DNA of 64,000 nucleotides from FLUQ01 sp031550605 (GCA_031550605.1 JAVBOK010000018.1:28598-92597); one strand, 5' to 3'; shown: positions 25,700-34,455, counted from the first letter of the stretch. Notes: generated by a model not told the origin, from the letters alone. Numbers and translations are program-made.

Positions 25700-25766
25700 G
25701 TTGCCGCCGTGAAGCGCCGGAGTGGCGCGCCTCCGCAAACCCCGGCTTTGCAGGGTTTGTCAAACA
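25700..25766 (+). repeat. Family B intergenic repeat
   Basis: It contains TTGCCGCCGTGAAGCGCCGG and then CGCAAACCCCGGCTTTGCAG, both landmarks shared with the copies at 7731-7840, 27099-27180, 44880-44957 and 63560-63683. It directly adjoins the terminator hairpin of cheV. Confidence 0.6.
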
Positions 25767-25819
25767 AAACCGCAACGATAAGGACGCCGCGGCATGCCGG
25801 GCATCCTTATCGTTGCGGT
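25755..25819 (-). terminator. Strong Rho-independent terminator of cheV
   Basis: A perfect 16-bp stem (ACCGCAACGATAAGGA at 25769-25784 with its complement at 25804-25819) lies 45 bases beyond the cheV stop. On the minus strand it is followed by TTTTGTTTGAC. Confidence 0.85.
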
Positions 25820-25863
25820 AAAAAAAACCTGCCGGCAGGGCGCGGAAAAAACCTCCCTGCCGT

Positions 25864-26814
25864 TTACGCCGACTGTTTGCGGGCGCGGATCAGTTCCAGC
25901 ACCTTTTCGCTGAGCACCTGCAGGTCGGGTTTGGCGAACTGGGCGTCGACGCCCACGGATTCACCCTTGTGTTCCAGCCTGTTGGTGACCAGAGAGGAAA
26001 ACAGGGCCACAGGCAGCACTTTCAGGATGGGGTCTTCCTTGATATGGCGGCACAGGGTAAGGCCGTCCATCTGGGGCATTTCGATGTCCGTGATCACGGC
26101 GTGCACATGATCCGCCACCTTGCCGCCGCCCTGTTCCACTCTTTTTTTGACGCCGCGCAGCATGTGCCAGGCTTCTTCGCCGTTGGGAGCCTGAATGACC
26201 CGGAAACGGCCGCTTTTTTCCAGCAGATCCTTGACCAGGCTGCGCACGTTGCCCGAATCGTCGGCATGCAGAACGGTGTAGACCATGTCGCCGTCCAGTG
26301 CGTTGCCCAGCGTTCCGCTCAACTTGATGGCCAGAGCCGGGTCCAGTTCGCCGACGATGGCTTCCATGTCCAGAATGAAGACCACCCGGCCTTCCAGGCG
26401 GACAACGCCCGTGACCGCGTTCCGGCTGACGTGCTGCAGAAAGTTGCCGGGGGCCTCCACTTCCTGCCAGCTCAGGCGGTGGATGCGGTTGACCCCGGAA
26501 ACCAGAAATCCGGTGATGATATTGTTGAATTCCGTGACGATGATTTTCGGCTCATGGGTTGCGGTCCGCTTTTTGCCCAGATAGCGGGCCAGGTCCACCA
26601 GAGGCACAACCCGCCCGTCGCGGTGGGGAAATGCCCCCATCACCGCGGGGTGCCGCATCTGGGGCATGGCCGTCACCGGCTGCAGGCGGATGATCTCCAG
26701 GACCTTGGCAACGTTGACCCCGTAATGGCCGCGGTACCCTTCTTCATCAAGGTGGAATTCCACGACTTCCAGTTCGTTGGTGCCGGCATCAAGCAAAATA
26801 TTCGTTTGTGACAT
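25864..26814 (-). CDS. cheV: CheV-type chemotaxis coupling protein (CheW plus receiver)
   Basis: A 316-residue protein starting after GAGGTGAGG. Residues 15-165 are a CheW-like domain (YGVNVAKVLEIIRL, GRVVPLVDLARYLG, RLEGRVVFILDMEAIVG). Residues 180-310 are a response-regulator receiver with the phospho-acceptor segment VITDIEMPQMDGL and the conserved Lys in QFAKPDL. CheV couples chemoreceptors to CheA and is tuned by phosphorylation. It is a single-gene unit with a sigma-28-like promoter upstream and a strong terminator downstream. Confidence 0.93.
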   Translation of the reverse strand: MSQTNILLDAGTNELEVVEFHLDEEGYRGHYGVNVAKVLEIIRLQPVTAMPQMRHPAVMGAFPHRDGRVVPLVDLARYLGKKRTATHEPKIIVTEFNNIITGFLVSGVNRIHRLSWQEVEAPGNFLQHVSRNAVTGVVRLEGRVVFILDMEAIVGELDPALAIKLSGTLGNALDGDMVYTVLHADDSGNVRSLVKDLLEKSGRFRVIQAPNGEEAWHMLRGVKKRVEQGGGKVADHVHAVITDIEMPQMDGLTLCRHIKEDPILKVLPVALFSSLVTNRLEHKGESVGVDAQFAKPDLQVLSEKVLELIRARKQSA

Positions 26815-26891
26815 GGCCACCTCACCTCGCAGCACGTTCAAAAATGTCAAACCGCAGCGGAACCCCCATTGCCCGCGGCGGTGTATTTTCC

Positions 26892-26918
26892 TTATCGGAC
26901 CCCGCGTATAAAATCCAC
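26892..26918 (-). promoter_or_regulatory. Possible sigma-28 (FliA) promoter of cheV
   Basis: On the minus strand TCCGATAA (26899-26892) closely matches the sigma-28 -10 sequence GCCGATAA. The -35 region (GTGGATTTT, about 26919-26911) is weak. It lies 78 bases before the cheV start, which suits a flagellar-regulon gene. Confidence 0.5.
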
Positions 26919-27098
26919 ACCCTTTCCGTAAATTTTTCTCTTTTTCACCGCAAAACGGACCGCAGGCAGGCATCGCCACTGCAACACGGCATGGAGGGGA
27001 ATTTTTGTTCGCCTGCTGCAAACGGTACATCCGCTGAACAAACCGGAATACTACAGACCGCCGCCGGGCCATTGGGTCCGGGGCGGTCTGTGGCTGCT

Positions 27099-27378
27099 GG
27101 AAAATCCTTCTTCGGCGGCACCCCGCCGCGCAGGCGGCATTCATTGCCGCCGGAAAGCGCCGGAGCGGCCGCGCGCCCTGAAGCAAAAAATTTTTCACTT
27201 CGCCATGCGCCGGTTTTCAAAAAAGACAAAACACTCTTTTCCCGAATGCGGGCAAGCCGAAGCGCCTTGTCCCAAAGGCGCGCTGCGCTGTTCTTCTGCC
27301 GGCGGCGCAACCGTTGCGGACGGCGGCCGCTTCGCTGCGCCGCGCATCCGCCCGGAGCATTTGCAAAAGGAAAACGCC
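27099..27378 (-). repeat. Family B and family A repeats between trxB and cheV
   Basis: The 564-base gap between the two leftward genes carries an inverted family A copy (27190-27378). It matches 46440-46580 and the outer parts of 7629-7890, including TTCCCGAATGCGGGCAAGCC and GGCGCGCTGCGCTG. Next to it is a family B copy (27099-27180, with GGCGGCATTCATTGCCGCC). A hairpin (CAGACCGCC/GGCGGTCTG, 27054-27090) follows on the minus strand and may terminate trxB. The rest of the gap (26815-27050) is cheV leader. No gene is seen. Confidence 0.65.
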
Positions 27379-28299
27379 CTATCTGCCCGCAAGATAGGCG
27401 TAGGCGGACATAGCCGCCCGCGCGCCGTCCGCGGCGGCGGTGATCATCTGGCGCAATTTCGTGTCGCGCACGTCCCCGGCCACGAACACGCCGGGAATGT
27501 TGGTGCCCATGTCCTCGTCGCCGGCTTTCACCCATCCTTCGGGGCGCATGTCCAGGCCCGTGTCCCGCAGGAGCGCGGAATTGGGCAGCGTGCCCACGAA
27601 AATGAAGGCGCCTGTCACGGCCAGGTCCCGCTTTTCGCCGGTTTTCACGTTTTTGAGGCTGATCGACTCCACCCCGGTCTTGCCGTTGATTTTTTCCACC
27701 ACGGTATCCCAGACCGGCACGATTTTCGCGTCGGCCAGCACCCGGTCCGCCAGGAGCCTGTCCGCGCGCAGGGTGCCGCGACGGTGGATCAGGTACACTT
27801 TTGCCGCGAAACGGGTCAGGTACTCGGCCTCTTCAACGGCCGTATTGCCGCCGCCGACGACCGCCACCTCCTCCCCTTTGTAAAAAGCCGCGTCGCACAC
27901 CGCACAGTAGCTCACCCCCCGGCCGGTCAGTTCCGCTTCGCCGGGAACGCCCAGAGGCCGATGGTGCGCGCCGGTGCAAATGATCAGGGCGTCCGCTTCT
28001 ATCGCGCCCTTGTCGGTATGCAGGATTTTCTTGTCCGCCGACAGTTGGAGCTTTTCGACTTCCGCCATCCTGATTTCCGTTTCGAAATGCCGCGCGTGCT
28101 CTTCAAGGGACCGGGCCAGTTCAAAGCCGGAAACATGTTTCAGCCCCGGCCAGTTTTCCACATCGCTGGTGGTCAGTATCTGGCCGCCGGGCGCGCCCTT
28201 TTCCAGCAGAAGGGTGTCCAGCCCCGCGCGTCTGGCGTAAACGGCGGCGGTCAGGCCCGCGGGCCCCCCGCCCAGAATGACAAGTTCACGGTGTTCCAC
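27379..28299 (-). CDS. trxB: Thioredoxin reductase
   Basis: A 306-residue flavoprotein with a GTG start at 28299, seven bases after AAGGAG. It shows the FAD-binding GGGPAGLTAAVYARRAGL, the redox-active CAVCDAAF (CxxC), the NAD(P)H-binding VVGGGNTAVEEAEYL, and the C-terminal FVAGDVRDTKLRQMITAAADGA. It reduces thioredoxin in the cytoplasm. The HRRGTLRADRL segment after the NAD(P)H site has the Arg pattern of NADPH-preferring enzymes. No thioredoxin gene is adjacent. Confidence 0.94.
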   Translation of the reverse strand: MEHRELVILGGGPAGLTAAVYARRAGLDTLLLEKGAPGGQILTTSDVENWPGLKHVSGFELARSLEEHARHFETEIRMAEVEKLQLSADKKILHTDKGAIEADALIICTGAHHRPLGVPGEAELTGRGVSYCAVCDAAFYKGEEVAVVGGGNTAVEEAEYLTRFAAKVYLIHRRGTLRADRLLADRVLADAKIVPVWDTVVEKINGKTGVESISLKNVKTGEKRDLAVTGAFIFVGTLPNSALLRDTGLDMRPEGWVKAGDEDMGTNIPGVFVAGDVRDTKLRQMITAAADGARAAMSAYAYLAGR

Positions 28300-28777
28300 G
28301 GAATGCTCCTTATACTTGACTGGGTAAGCGGAAAGAGGCGCAGGGCTGATCCCCGACACCCCGGCGGCCGCCTTTTTCCCCGGCACGGAAGCGCCGCCGG
28401 GGCATGGCCGCCTGGGCAAGCCGGCGGAAACCCCGCGCGGCGCGCAAAGAGAACCCCTTCCGCCGCAAACGCGAAAAGCCGTTCACAATGTCCGGCCAGA
28501 ACATTCCGGGTGATGACAACGTTTTTCTCACCGAGAATTTTTCATCGTTGCGAAAGGCAAAAAATATGCATTGAACCTGAAAAAGGCAAGCCCGGTGCCG
28601 GCACCCGCCGCTTCCCAAGAAACGCGGTCGCGAAAAGCTGCGTTTTTCGCCCGGCAGGGCGCAAAGGAAAACAAGGACGAAGCCGCATTGGAATGCCGCG
28701 GGGCCAATTTTCGCCGTGCACCGCAGCCGGGCGGAAAACGACAACTGTGCGGCGGGCGACCGTCCGCGGACAGCCCC
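28300..28777. other. Gene-free divergent region between trxB and the YjfB-like gene
   Basis: About 480 bases separate trxB (leftward) from the small motility gene (rightward). I see no credible ORF. AT-richer patches at 28510-28570 probably hold the trxB promoter, although no clear -35/-10 pair stands out. A hairpin-forming GC block lies at 28355-28400. Confidence 0.5.
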
Positions 28778-28804
28778 TAAAGTATCCCCCCCTTTTGCCG
28801 ATAA
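28778..28804 (+). promoter_or_regulatory. Near-perfect sigma-28 (FliA) flagellar promoter
   Basis: TAAAGTAT, 11 bases, then GCCGATAA. The -10 is an exact consensus match, the -35 matches TAAAGTTT in 7 of 8 positions, and the spacer has the ideal length. Transcription should start near 28811, giving a leader of about 34 bases before the YjfB-like gene. Confidence 0.85.
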
Positions 28805-28844
28805 GCCGTATACGGCGTGTTCCGGACAGGCCAAGGAGGAGATT

Positions 28845-29084
28845 ATGGGCATCAGCATCAGCGGCGCGGGCAATGCGGCATCCGACGCGGCCCTGGCCGC
28901 CAGCATCCAGCAATCGACCATCGGAGCGGAAATCATCACCAAGACTCTGGACACCTTGAACCAGCAACAGGCCGGCTCATGCAGCGGAAGCGGTTCCGAC
29001 ATGGCCGCCAGTTACGACTTCCAGAAATCCGTGCTGTCCGCCGCATACGGCGCCAAAGGCGCCGTGGCGGACCTCACCGGCTGA
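28845..29084 (+). CDS. YjfB-like putative motility protein
   Basis: A 79-residue, Ala/Ser-rich, helix-forming protein starting after AAGGAGG. The N-terminal ISISGAGNAASDAALAAS and middle STIGAEIITKTLDTLNQ resemble the short YjfB-type motility proteins, which are conserved in flagellated bacteria but lack a defined mechanism. A near-perfect sigma-28 promoter just upstream independently supports a flagellar-regulon role. It is a single-gene transcript ending in a strong terminator. It has no signal peptide or membrane helix. Confidence 0.8.
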   Translation: MGISISGAGNAASDAALAASIQQSTIGAEIITKTLDTLNQQQAGSCSGSGSDMAASYDFQKSVLSAAYGAKGAVADLTG

Positions 29085-29108
29085 AGTCCTCTCCGGGCAC
29101 GCGTGAAA

Positions 29109-29145
29109 CCCCCGGCGGGACTCTTTCCGCCGGGGCGTTTTTTTT
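29109..29145 (+). terminator. Rho-independent terminator of the YjfB-like gene
   Basis: CCCCGGCGGGA and TCCGCCGGGG pair around a short loop and are followed by GCGTTTTTTTT. It starts 25 bases after the stop codon. Confidence 0.9.
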
Positions 29146-29184
29146 CATCCGGATGCCGCCCGGAGGTTTCGGACGGATGCCGGA

Positions 29185-29436
29185 CCCCGCAAAGCCGGGG
29201 TTCGCAAAGCAGGCCCGTTCCGGCGCCGGCCGGCGCGGCGGGCTGCCGGTTCTGTCCGCGGCCTCGACGGCCGGGAGGCCGTCCTGGTTGATGGCGAACC
29301 CGGAAAACCGGATTTACAAGGACACGCCCACTTCGGCGCTTTCCGGCGGCTATGAATGGCGCCTGCGCCTGCGTGGCAACCTGTTGCCAAAGAAGATTTT
29401 GCCCACAGCCTCGACGGCCGGACGGCCGTCTTTTTT
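29185..29436 (+). repeat. Family B repeat flanked by a duplicated hairpin
   Basis: This fills most of the gap 29085-29509. Parts include CCCCGCAAAGCCGGGG (29188-29203), a hairpin built on CGACGGCCGGGAGGCCGTC (29263-29281), a degenerate family B core with CGGCGCTTTCCGGCGG (about 29335) and the arm TTGCCAAAGAAGATTTTGCC. It ends with a second copy of the hairpin, CGACGGCCGGACGGCCGTC, and a T-run. The same order is seen at 63521-63727. Confidence 0.6.
29412..29436 (+). terminator. Hairpin with T-run upstream of the first CPA2 antiporter gene
   Basis: GACGGCCG and CGGCCGTC pair around GA and are followed by TTTTTT. It would stop read-through from the upstream direction. It is the second copy of a duplicated hairpin. 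Confidence 0.75.
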
Positions 29437-29509
29437 CAGGCGCGTTGCCAAAGCCGGCGGCGGTTGTTAGGTGTATATATCCCCTGCCCTGCAACAAGAC
29501 AGGAATGCG

Positions 29510-31267
29510 ATGCACGAATACACCCTGCTCAAAATACTGGCCGCCGGGTTCAGCCTGGCCCTGATCTTCGGCTATCTTGCCTTGCGCCTGCGCCTTTCCC
29601 CCATTGTCGGCTATCTGCTGGCCGGGTTTCTGGTCGGCCCCCAGTCCCCCGGATTTGTGGCGGACATGGGCCTGGCCGCCCAGCTTTCGGAAGCCGGGGT
29701 CATCCTGCTGATGTTCGGAGTGGGCCTGCATTTCAACATGGGGGATCTGCTGGCGGTCAAGGGCGTGGCCATACCGGGCGCCGTGCTGCAGAGCGCGGCC
29801 GCCACGGCCTGCGGCGCCTGGGCGGCCACCGCTCTGGGCCTGTCCCTGCCGGCCGGCATCATGCTGGGCATGGGGCTGGCCGTGGCCAGCACCGTGGTGC
29901 TGCTGCGGGTGCTGGGCGACAACAACATGGTGGACACGGTGCACGGCCATGTGGGCATAGGCTGGCTGGTGGTGGAGGATCTGTTCACCGTGCTGATTCT
30001 GGTCCTGCTGCCCAGCGTGGCCGGCCTGATGGGCGCGGCGGGCGCCGCCGGGTCCGCGGACGCCCTGTCCGTGGCCGGGGCGCTGGGCGGGGCGGTGCTG
30101 CGCCTTGCGGCGCTGTGGGTGACGGTGCTGGTGGTCGGGGGCCGCGTGGTGCCCTGGCTGCTGACCCACATCGTGCGCAGCCGTTCGCAGGAACTGTTCA
30201 CCCTGACCGTGCTGGTGGCGGCGTTCGCCACGGCCGTGGGCGCGGCCGTGCTGTTTCAGGCGTCCATGGCTCTGGGCGCGTTTCTCGGCGGCATGGTCAT
30301 CGGCAAGACCAAACTCAGCCATCAGGCCGGGGCGGACCTTCTGCCCCTGCGCGACGCCTTTGCCGTGCTCTTTTTCCTGTCCGTGGGCATGCTGTTCGAC
30401 CCCTCGTTCCTGCTGCAGCAGCCTCTGCTCATCGCGGCCTGTCTGGCCATCGTGCTGCTGGTCAAACCGCTGACCGCCATGCTGGTGGTCACGGGGCTCG
30501 GCTATTCCGTGCCCACGGCCCTGACCGTGGCCGTGGGCCTGGCCCAGGTGGGGGAATTTTCCTTCATCCTGGCCCAGCAGGGCCAGCATCTGGGCATTAT
30601 TCCGGAATCGGTCTACAACGTGCTGGTGGTCTGCGCCCTGGTATCCATCACCTGCAACCCCGGCCTGTTCCGGACCATCCCGAAAATCGAGGCCGCCCTC
30701 AAACGCCGGGAGAAATTGTGGCGCGTTCTCAACGCCAGAGCCGAAGCCAGAGCGCTGAAAGGCAACGCCGCCCATGCGCCCCGGGGGCACGGCGACGGCA
30801 CGCCCCATCCGGACGTGCCCATCGCGGTGGTGGTGGGATACGGCCCCACGGGGAAAAGCGTGGCCCACGCCCTGTCGGACAGGGGCCTGACCCCGGTGGT
30901 CATCGACCTGAACGTGGACACGGTCAACCGCCTGAGCGGCAAAGGCAGGTGGGCGATATTCGGCGACTCGTCCAAGCGGGACATCCTCGTCGCTGCCGGC
31001 GTCGAACGCGCCGGGTACCTGGTCATCACCGTGCCGGCCGTTGAAGACGCGGCGGCCACGGCCGCCATGGCCCGCAGCCTCAATCCGGACATCCGCATCA
31101 TGACGCGGGCCCGGTTCCTGGAAGAAAACGCGCTGCTGCGCAAAGCGGGCGCAACGGCCATCGCCTTTGAAGAGGAAGAAGTGGCCAGAAGCCTGACCGC
31201 CATGGTGATGGACGACGTGCGGCGCTGCGCCGAAGGCGCCTGCCCCGTGCCCGCGCGGCCGGAATAA
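29510..31267 (+). CDS. CPA2-family cation:proton antiporter with TrkA-N domain (YbaL/KefB-like)
   Basis: A 585-residue protein with about 12 membrane helices (1-400), whose first helices carry RLRLSPIVGYLLAGFLVGP and GVGLHFNMGDL. A cytoplasmic Rossmann TrkA-N domain follows (about 440-560; VVVGYGPTGKSVAHALSDRG, NVDTVNRLSGKG). It exchanges K+ or Na+ for protons, gated by nucleotide. It has no TrkA-C domain, unlike the related gene at 32452. ATG 29510 follows AGGA; a GTG at 29471 is a less likely start. The motifs that bind glutathione in true KefB/KefC were not recognised. Confidence 0.88.
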   Translation: MHEYTLLKILAAGFSLALIFGYLALRLRLSPIVGYLLAGFLVGPQSPGFVADMGLAAQLSEAGVILLMFGVGLHFNMGDLLAVKGVAIPGAVLQSAAATACGAWAATALGLSLPAGIMLGMGLAVASTVVLLRVLGDNNMVDTVHGHVGIGWLVVEDLFTVLILVLLPSVAGLMGAAGAAGSADALSVAGALGGAVLRLAALWVTVLVVGGRVVPWLLTHIVRSRSQELFTLTVLVAAFATAVGAAVLFQASMALGAFLGGMVIGKTKLSHQAGADLLPLRDAFAVLFFLSVGMLFDPSFLLQQPLLIAACLAIVLLVKPLTAMLVVTGLGYSVPTALTVAVGLAQVGEFSFILAQQGQHLGIIPESVYNVLVVCALVSITCNPGLFRTIPKIEAALKRREKLWRVLNARAEARALKGNAAHAPRGHGDGTPHPDVPIAVVVGYGPTGKSVAHALSDRGLTPVVIDLNVDTVNRLSGKGRWAIFGDSSKRDILVAAGVERAGYLVITVPAVEDAAATAAMARSLNPDIRIMTRARFLEENALLRKAGATAIAFEEEEVARSLTAMVMDDVRRCAEGACPVPARPE

Positions 31268-31270
31268 GGC

Positions 31271-31305
31271 GAAGACCGTTCTTCGCGGTGCGGAAAACGG
31301 TCTTC
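31271..31305 (+). terminator. Hairpin between convergent antiporter and uxs genes
   Basis: GAAGACCGTT and AACGGTCTTC form a 10-bp stem 3 bases after the antiporter stop. There is no T-run. A GC-rich inverted repeat follows (31311-31347). Confidence 0.5.
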
Positions 31306-31372
31306 ACCTGCCGGGGGCGCAGGGCATCGTGTCCCCGCCGGGGGAGTTTGAGGGGCAGCGCCCTCGCCGGTA

Positions 31373-32332
31373 TTACCTGATGATCCCGCGCCGGAACAGG
31401 CCCTCGAAATAGGCGATGGTCCGGGTCAGGCCCACGCGCAGCGAGGTTTTCGGTTCCCAGCCGTAGCGTTCGCGGGCCAGGGTAATGTCGGGCCGGCGCT
31501 GGCGGGGATCGTCGGCGGGCAGGGGCTCATGGATGACCGCCGATCCGGAGCCGGTGATTTCCAGCACTTCCCGCGCCAGTTCCAGCATGGTGAATTCGCC
31601 GGGATTGCCCATGTTCATCGGGCCGGGAAAGCCGTCGCCGTCGGCCGTGAAGCGCAGCATCAGCTCCACCAGATCATCCACGTAACAAAAGGAACGGGTC
31701 TGCTGCCCGTCGCCGTAGATGGTTATCGGCGCCCCGCGCAAGGCCTGCACGATGAAATTGGACACCACCCGTCCGTCGTTGGGGTGCATGTACGGACCGT
31801 AAGTGTTGAAAATGCGGCCCACCCTGATCTGCAGGCCCGACTGGCGGTGATAGGCGAACATCAGCGCTTCGGCGCAGCGTTTGCCCTCGTCGTAGCAGGA
31901 CCGGCTGCCGATGGGGTTGACCCTGCCCCAGTAGCTTTCGGTCTGGGGGTGCACTTCCGGGTCGCCGTACACTTCGGACGTGGATGCCTGAAAAATGGGA
32001 ATGCGCAGGCGTTTGGCCAGGCCCAGCATGTTGATGGCGCCGTGCACGCAGGTCTTGATGGTCTGCACCGGGTCCACCTGGTAATGGATGGGCGAGGCCG
32101 GACAGGCCAGGTTGAAGATCGCGTCCACCTCCACCACCAGGGGAAAGGTGATGTCGTGGCGCAAAAATTCAAAATTCGTCTGCGGCAGAAATTCCGCTAT
32201 GTTGTCGCGGCAACCGGTGAAAAAATTGTCCACGCACAGCACATCCGCACCCTGTTCCAGCAGGCGCTTGCACAGTTCCCGGCCCAGAAACCCGGCCCCG
32301 CCGGTGACGAGGCAACGTTTTTTCAGATGCAT
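31373..32332 (-). CDS. UDP-glucuronic acid decarboxylase-like NAD-dependent epimerase/dehydratase
   Basis: A 319-residue short-chain dehydrogenase-type enzyme. The NAD-binding TGGAGFLGRELCKRLLEQG is at the N-terminus, and NLACPASPIHYQVDP, SCYDEGKRCAE (Tyr and Lys of the active site), RIFNTYGPYMHPNDGRVVSN and SFCYVDDLVELM are typical of UXS enzymes. It should convert UDP-glucuronate to UDP-xylose, for use in cell-surface glycans. It stands alone, convergent with one antiporter gene and divergent from another. No glycan genes are adjacent. Confidence 0.9.
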   Translation of the reverse strand: MHLKKRCLVTGGAGFLGRELCKRLLEQGADVLCVDNFFTGCRDNIAEFLPQTNFEFLRHDITFPLVVEVDAIFNLACPASPIHYQVDPVQTIKTCVHGAINMLGLAKRLRIPIFQASTSEVYGDPEVHPQTESYWGRVNPIGSRSCYDEGKRCAEALMFAYHRQSGLQIRVGRIFNTYGPYMHPNDGRVVSNFIVQALRGAPITIYGDGQQTRSFCYVDDLVELMLRFTADGDGFPGPMNMGNPGEFTMLELAREVLEITGSGSAVIHEPLPADDPRQRRPDITLARERYGWEPKTSLRVGLTRTIAYFEGLFRRGIIR

Positions 32333-32451
32333 CCGCCCCCCCTTCCGAATGTCCTGTTAAAAACGCTTTTCCGCAAAAGGTCAATGCGCGATTGCCTTTC
32401 CGGAAAAATCACCCTATTGCAGGGGCAAATCCCTCTGTTCAGGAATAGCCC

Positions 32452-34455
32452 ATGCCCCTGCTCAAAGAACTCGTCGTCATCTTCTGCCTGTCCATTGCCG
32501 TCATTTACGCCTGCACCCGCATCAAGATTCCGCCCATCGTGGGCTTTCTGCTGACGGGCATGGTTTGCGGCCCTTATGGCCTGGGCCTGGTCAGCGCCGC
32601 GCATGAAGTCGAAATACTGGCGGAGGTGGGCGTGGTCATGCTGATGTTGTCCATCGGCATGGAACTGTCGATCAGCGAACTGATACGCCTGCGCAAACCT
32701 GTGTTTCTGGGCGGATCCCTGCAGGTGGGCCTGACCATCGCCCTGATCACGCTGATTGCCGTCGCGGCCGGAGCGCGCACGGGGCAGGGCATCTTTTACG
32801 GCTGCCTGGCGGCGCTGTCCTCCACGGCCATCATCCTGAAACTGCTGCAGCAGACCGGCCAGATAGAAAGCCCTCACGGCCGCATCACCTTGTCCATCCT
32901 TATCTTCCAGGATCTGGTCATCGTGCCCATGATGCTGGCCGTGCCCCTGATGGCCGGCGCCGCCGCCGCGGGCGGCGGGGGCAATGCCCTGGGCATGATG
33001 CTGTCCGGCGTCCGGACCCTGGGCATCATCGCCGCCCTGTTCCTGCTGGCCCGCAAGCTGGTTCCCCTGGCTCTGGCCATGGTGGTGCGCACCCGCAGCC
33101 GCGAGCTGTTTCTGATCGCGACTCTCGGCATCTGCCTGTCCATCGCCTGGCTGACTTCGCTCCTCGGCCTGTCCTTGTCGCTGGGCGCGTTCATGGCCGG
33201 GCTGATCGTTTCCGAATCGGAATACAGCCACAGCGCCCTGGAGGGAGTGCTGCCCTTTCGTGACGTGTTCACCAGTCTTTTTTTCACCTCGGTGGGCATG
33301 CTGCTGAATCTGGAATTCTTCATCCACAACCTGCCCGGAATCGCGGAAATGGTCTTTGTGCTGCTGGCGGTGAAAGCCGTCATCGCGGCCCTGGTCACCG
33401 TGATCCTGGGCTATCCCCTGCGGCCGGCCATCATTACCGGTCTGGCCCTGTGCCAGATCGGGGAATTCTCTTTTGTGCTGGCCAAGGTGGGCCTGGACGC
33501 CAAACTGATGTCCCCCGACGGGTACCAGAGCTTTCTGGCCGCCAGCATCATCACCATGGCGGCCGCGCCTTTTCTGCTGGCCGGATCGCGGCGTTTCGCC
33601 GACGCCGTCGCCTGTTCGCCCGCTGCCTTCCGCCTGCTGGGCGAACATGCCGCGGCAGTGACGGAATGCGCGGAACCGGAAAGCGAGCTGTCGGACCATC
33701 TGATCATCATCGGTTTCGGCGTGGGCGGCAAATACCTGGCCCGCACGGCGAAGATGGCCGGCATATCCTACACCATCCTCGAAATGAACCCCGACACCGT
33801 GCGCGCCTATGCCGCCAGGGGCGAACCCATCAGCCACGGCGACGCCACCCATCCGGCGGTGCTGCGGTCTCTGGGCCTGCCCAAGGCGCGGGTGCTGGCC
33901 ATCGTCATTTCCGATCCGACGGCCGTGCGGGGGATTACCGAAACGGCCCGCCGCATGGCGCCGGCCGTGCATAGTCTGGTGCGCACCCGCTTTCTGGGCG
34001 AGATCAACGCCCTGAAAGAACTGGGGGCCAGCGACGTGATCCCCGAAGAGCTGGAAACCGCCGTGGAAATTTTTACCCGCGTCCTGTCGCGCTACCTTGT
34101 GCCGCGCGGCGATATCGAACATTTCGTGAACGAGGTGCGCGCGGAAAATTACGACATGATCCGCAAGCTGGACCTGCCCGGGACCAGCCTGGGCGCGCTG
34201 CAGAAACATCTGCCGGGCCTGAACGTCACGGCCCTGCGCGTCGAATCCGGTTCCCCTCTGGACGGGCGGACTCTGGAACATTCCGGCCTGCGCCGCGCAA
34301 TGAACATGACGGTGGTGGCCGTGCTGCGCGGCGAGGAAACCTTCGCCAACCCCGACGGTTCTTTCCAGCTGGCCGCCGGCGACGTGGCGTACGCCTTCGC
34401 TTCCGCCGACAGCGTGGCCCGGGCCGCGCCCCTGTTCAGCGGGCCGGGGGGATGA
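32452..34455 (+). CDS. CPA2-family cation:proton antiporter with TrkA-N and TrkA-C domains
   Basis: A 667-residue protein. Helices 1-12 (about 1-390) begin with CTRIKIPPIVGFLLTGMVCG and have the family's SIGMELSISEL segment. A TrkA-N domain (about 415-530; IIGFGVGGKYLARTAKMAG) and a TrkA-C domain (about 570-660; LEHSGLRRAMNMTVVAVLRG) follow. It probably exchanges monovalent cations for protons with ligand gating from the C-terminal domain. It is the second such gene within 5 kb. The ribosome-binding site (AGGAA) is modest. Confidence 0.9.
   Translation: MPLLKELVVIFCLSIAVIYACTRIKIPPIVGFLLTGMVCGPYGLGLVSAAHEVEILAEVGVVMLMLSIGMELSISELIRLRKPVFLGGSLQVGLTIALITLIAVAAGARTGQGIFYGCLAALSSTAIILKLLQQTGQIESPHGRITLSILIFQDLVIVPMMLAVPLMAGAAAAGGGGNALGMMLSGVRTLGIIAALFLLARKLVPLALAMVVRTRSRELFLIATLGICLSIAWLTSLLGLSLSLGAFMAGLIVSESEYSHSALEGVLPFRDVFTSLFFTSVGMLLNLEFFIHNLPGIAEMVFVLLAVKAVIAALVTVILGYPLRPAIITGLALCQIGEFSFVLAKVGLDAKLMSPDGYQSFLAASIITMAAAPFLLAGSRRFADAVACSPAAFRLLGEHAAAVTECAEPESELSDHLIIIGFGVGGKYLARTAKMAGISYTILEMNPDTVRAYAARGEPISHGDATHPAVLRSLGLPKARVLAIVISDPTAVRGITETARRMAPAVHSLVRTRFLGEINALKELGASDVIPEELETAVEIFTRVLSRYLVPRGDIEHFVNEVRAENYDMIRKLDLPGTSLGALQKHLPGLNVTALRVESGSPLDGRTLEHSGLRRAMNMTVVAVLRGEETFANPDGSFQLAAGDVAYAFASADSVARAAPLFSGPGG

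Noticed and set aside
28571..28780. A 69-codon open frame in the trxB/YjfB-like gap
   Set aside because: It has a TTG start, no ribosome-binding site and low-complexity composition, and it runs into the sigma-28 promoter.
29510..34455. Glutathione-gated Kef potassium efflux system
   Set aside because: No ancillary KefF/KefG gene and no recognisable glutathione-binding residues were seen, so only CPA2 antiporter is claimed.
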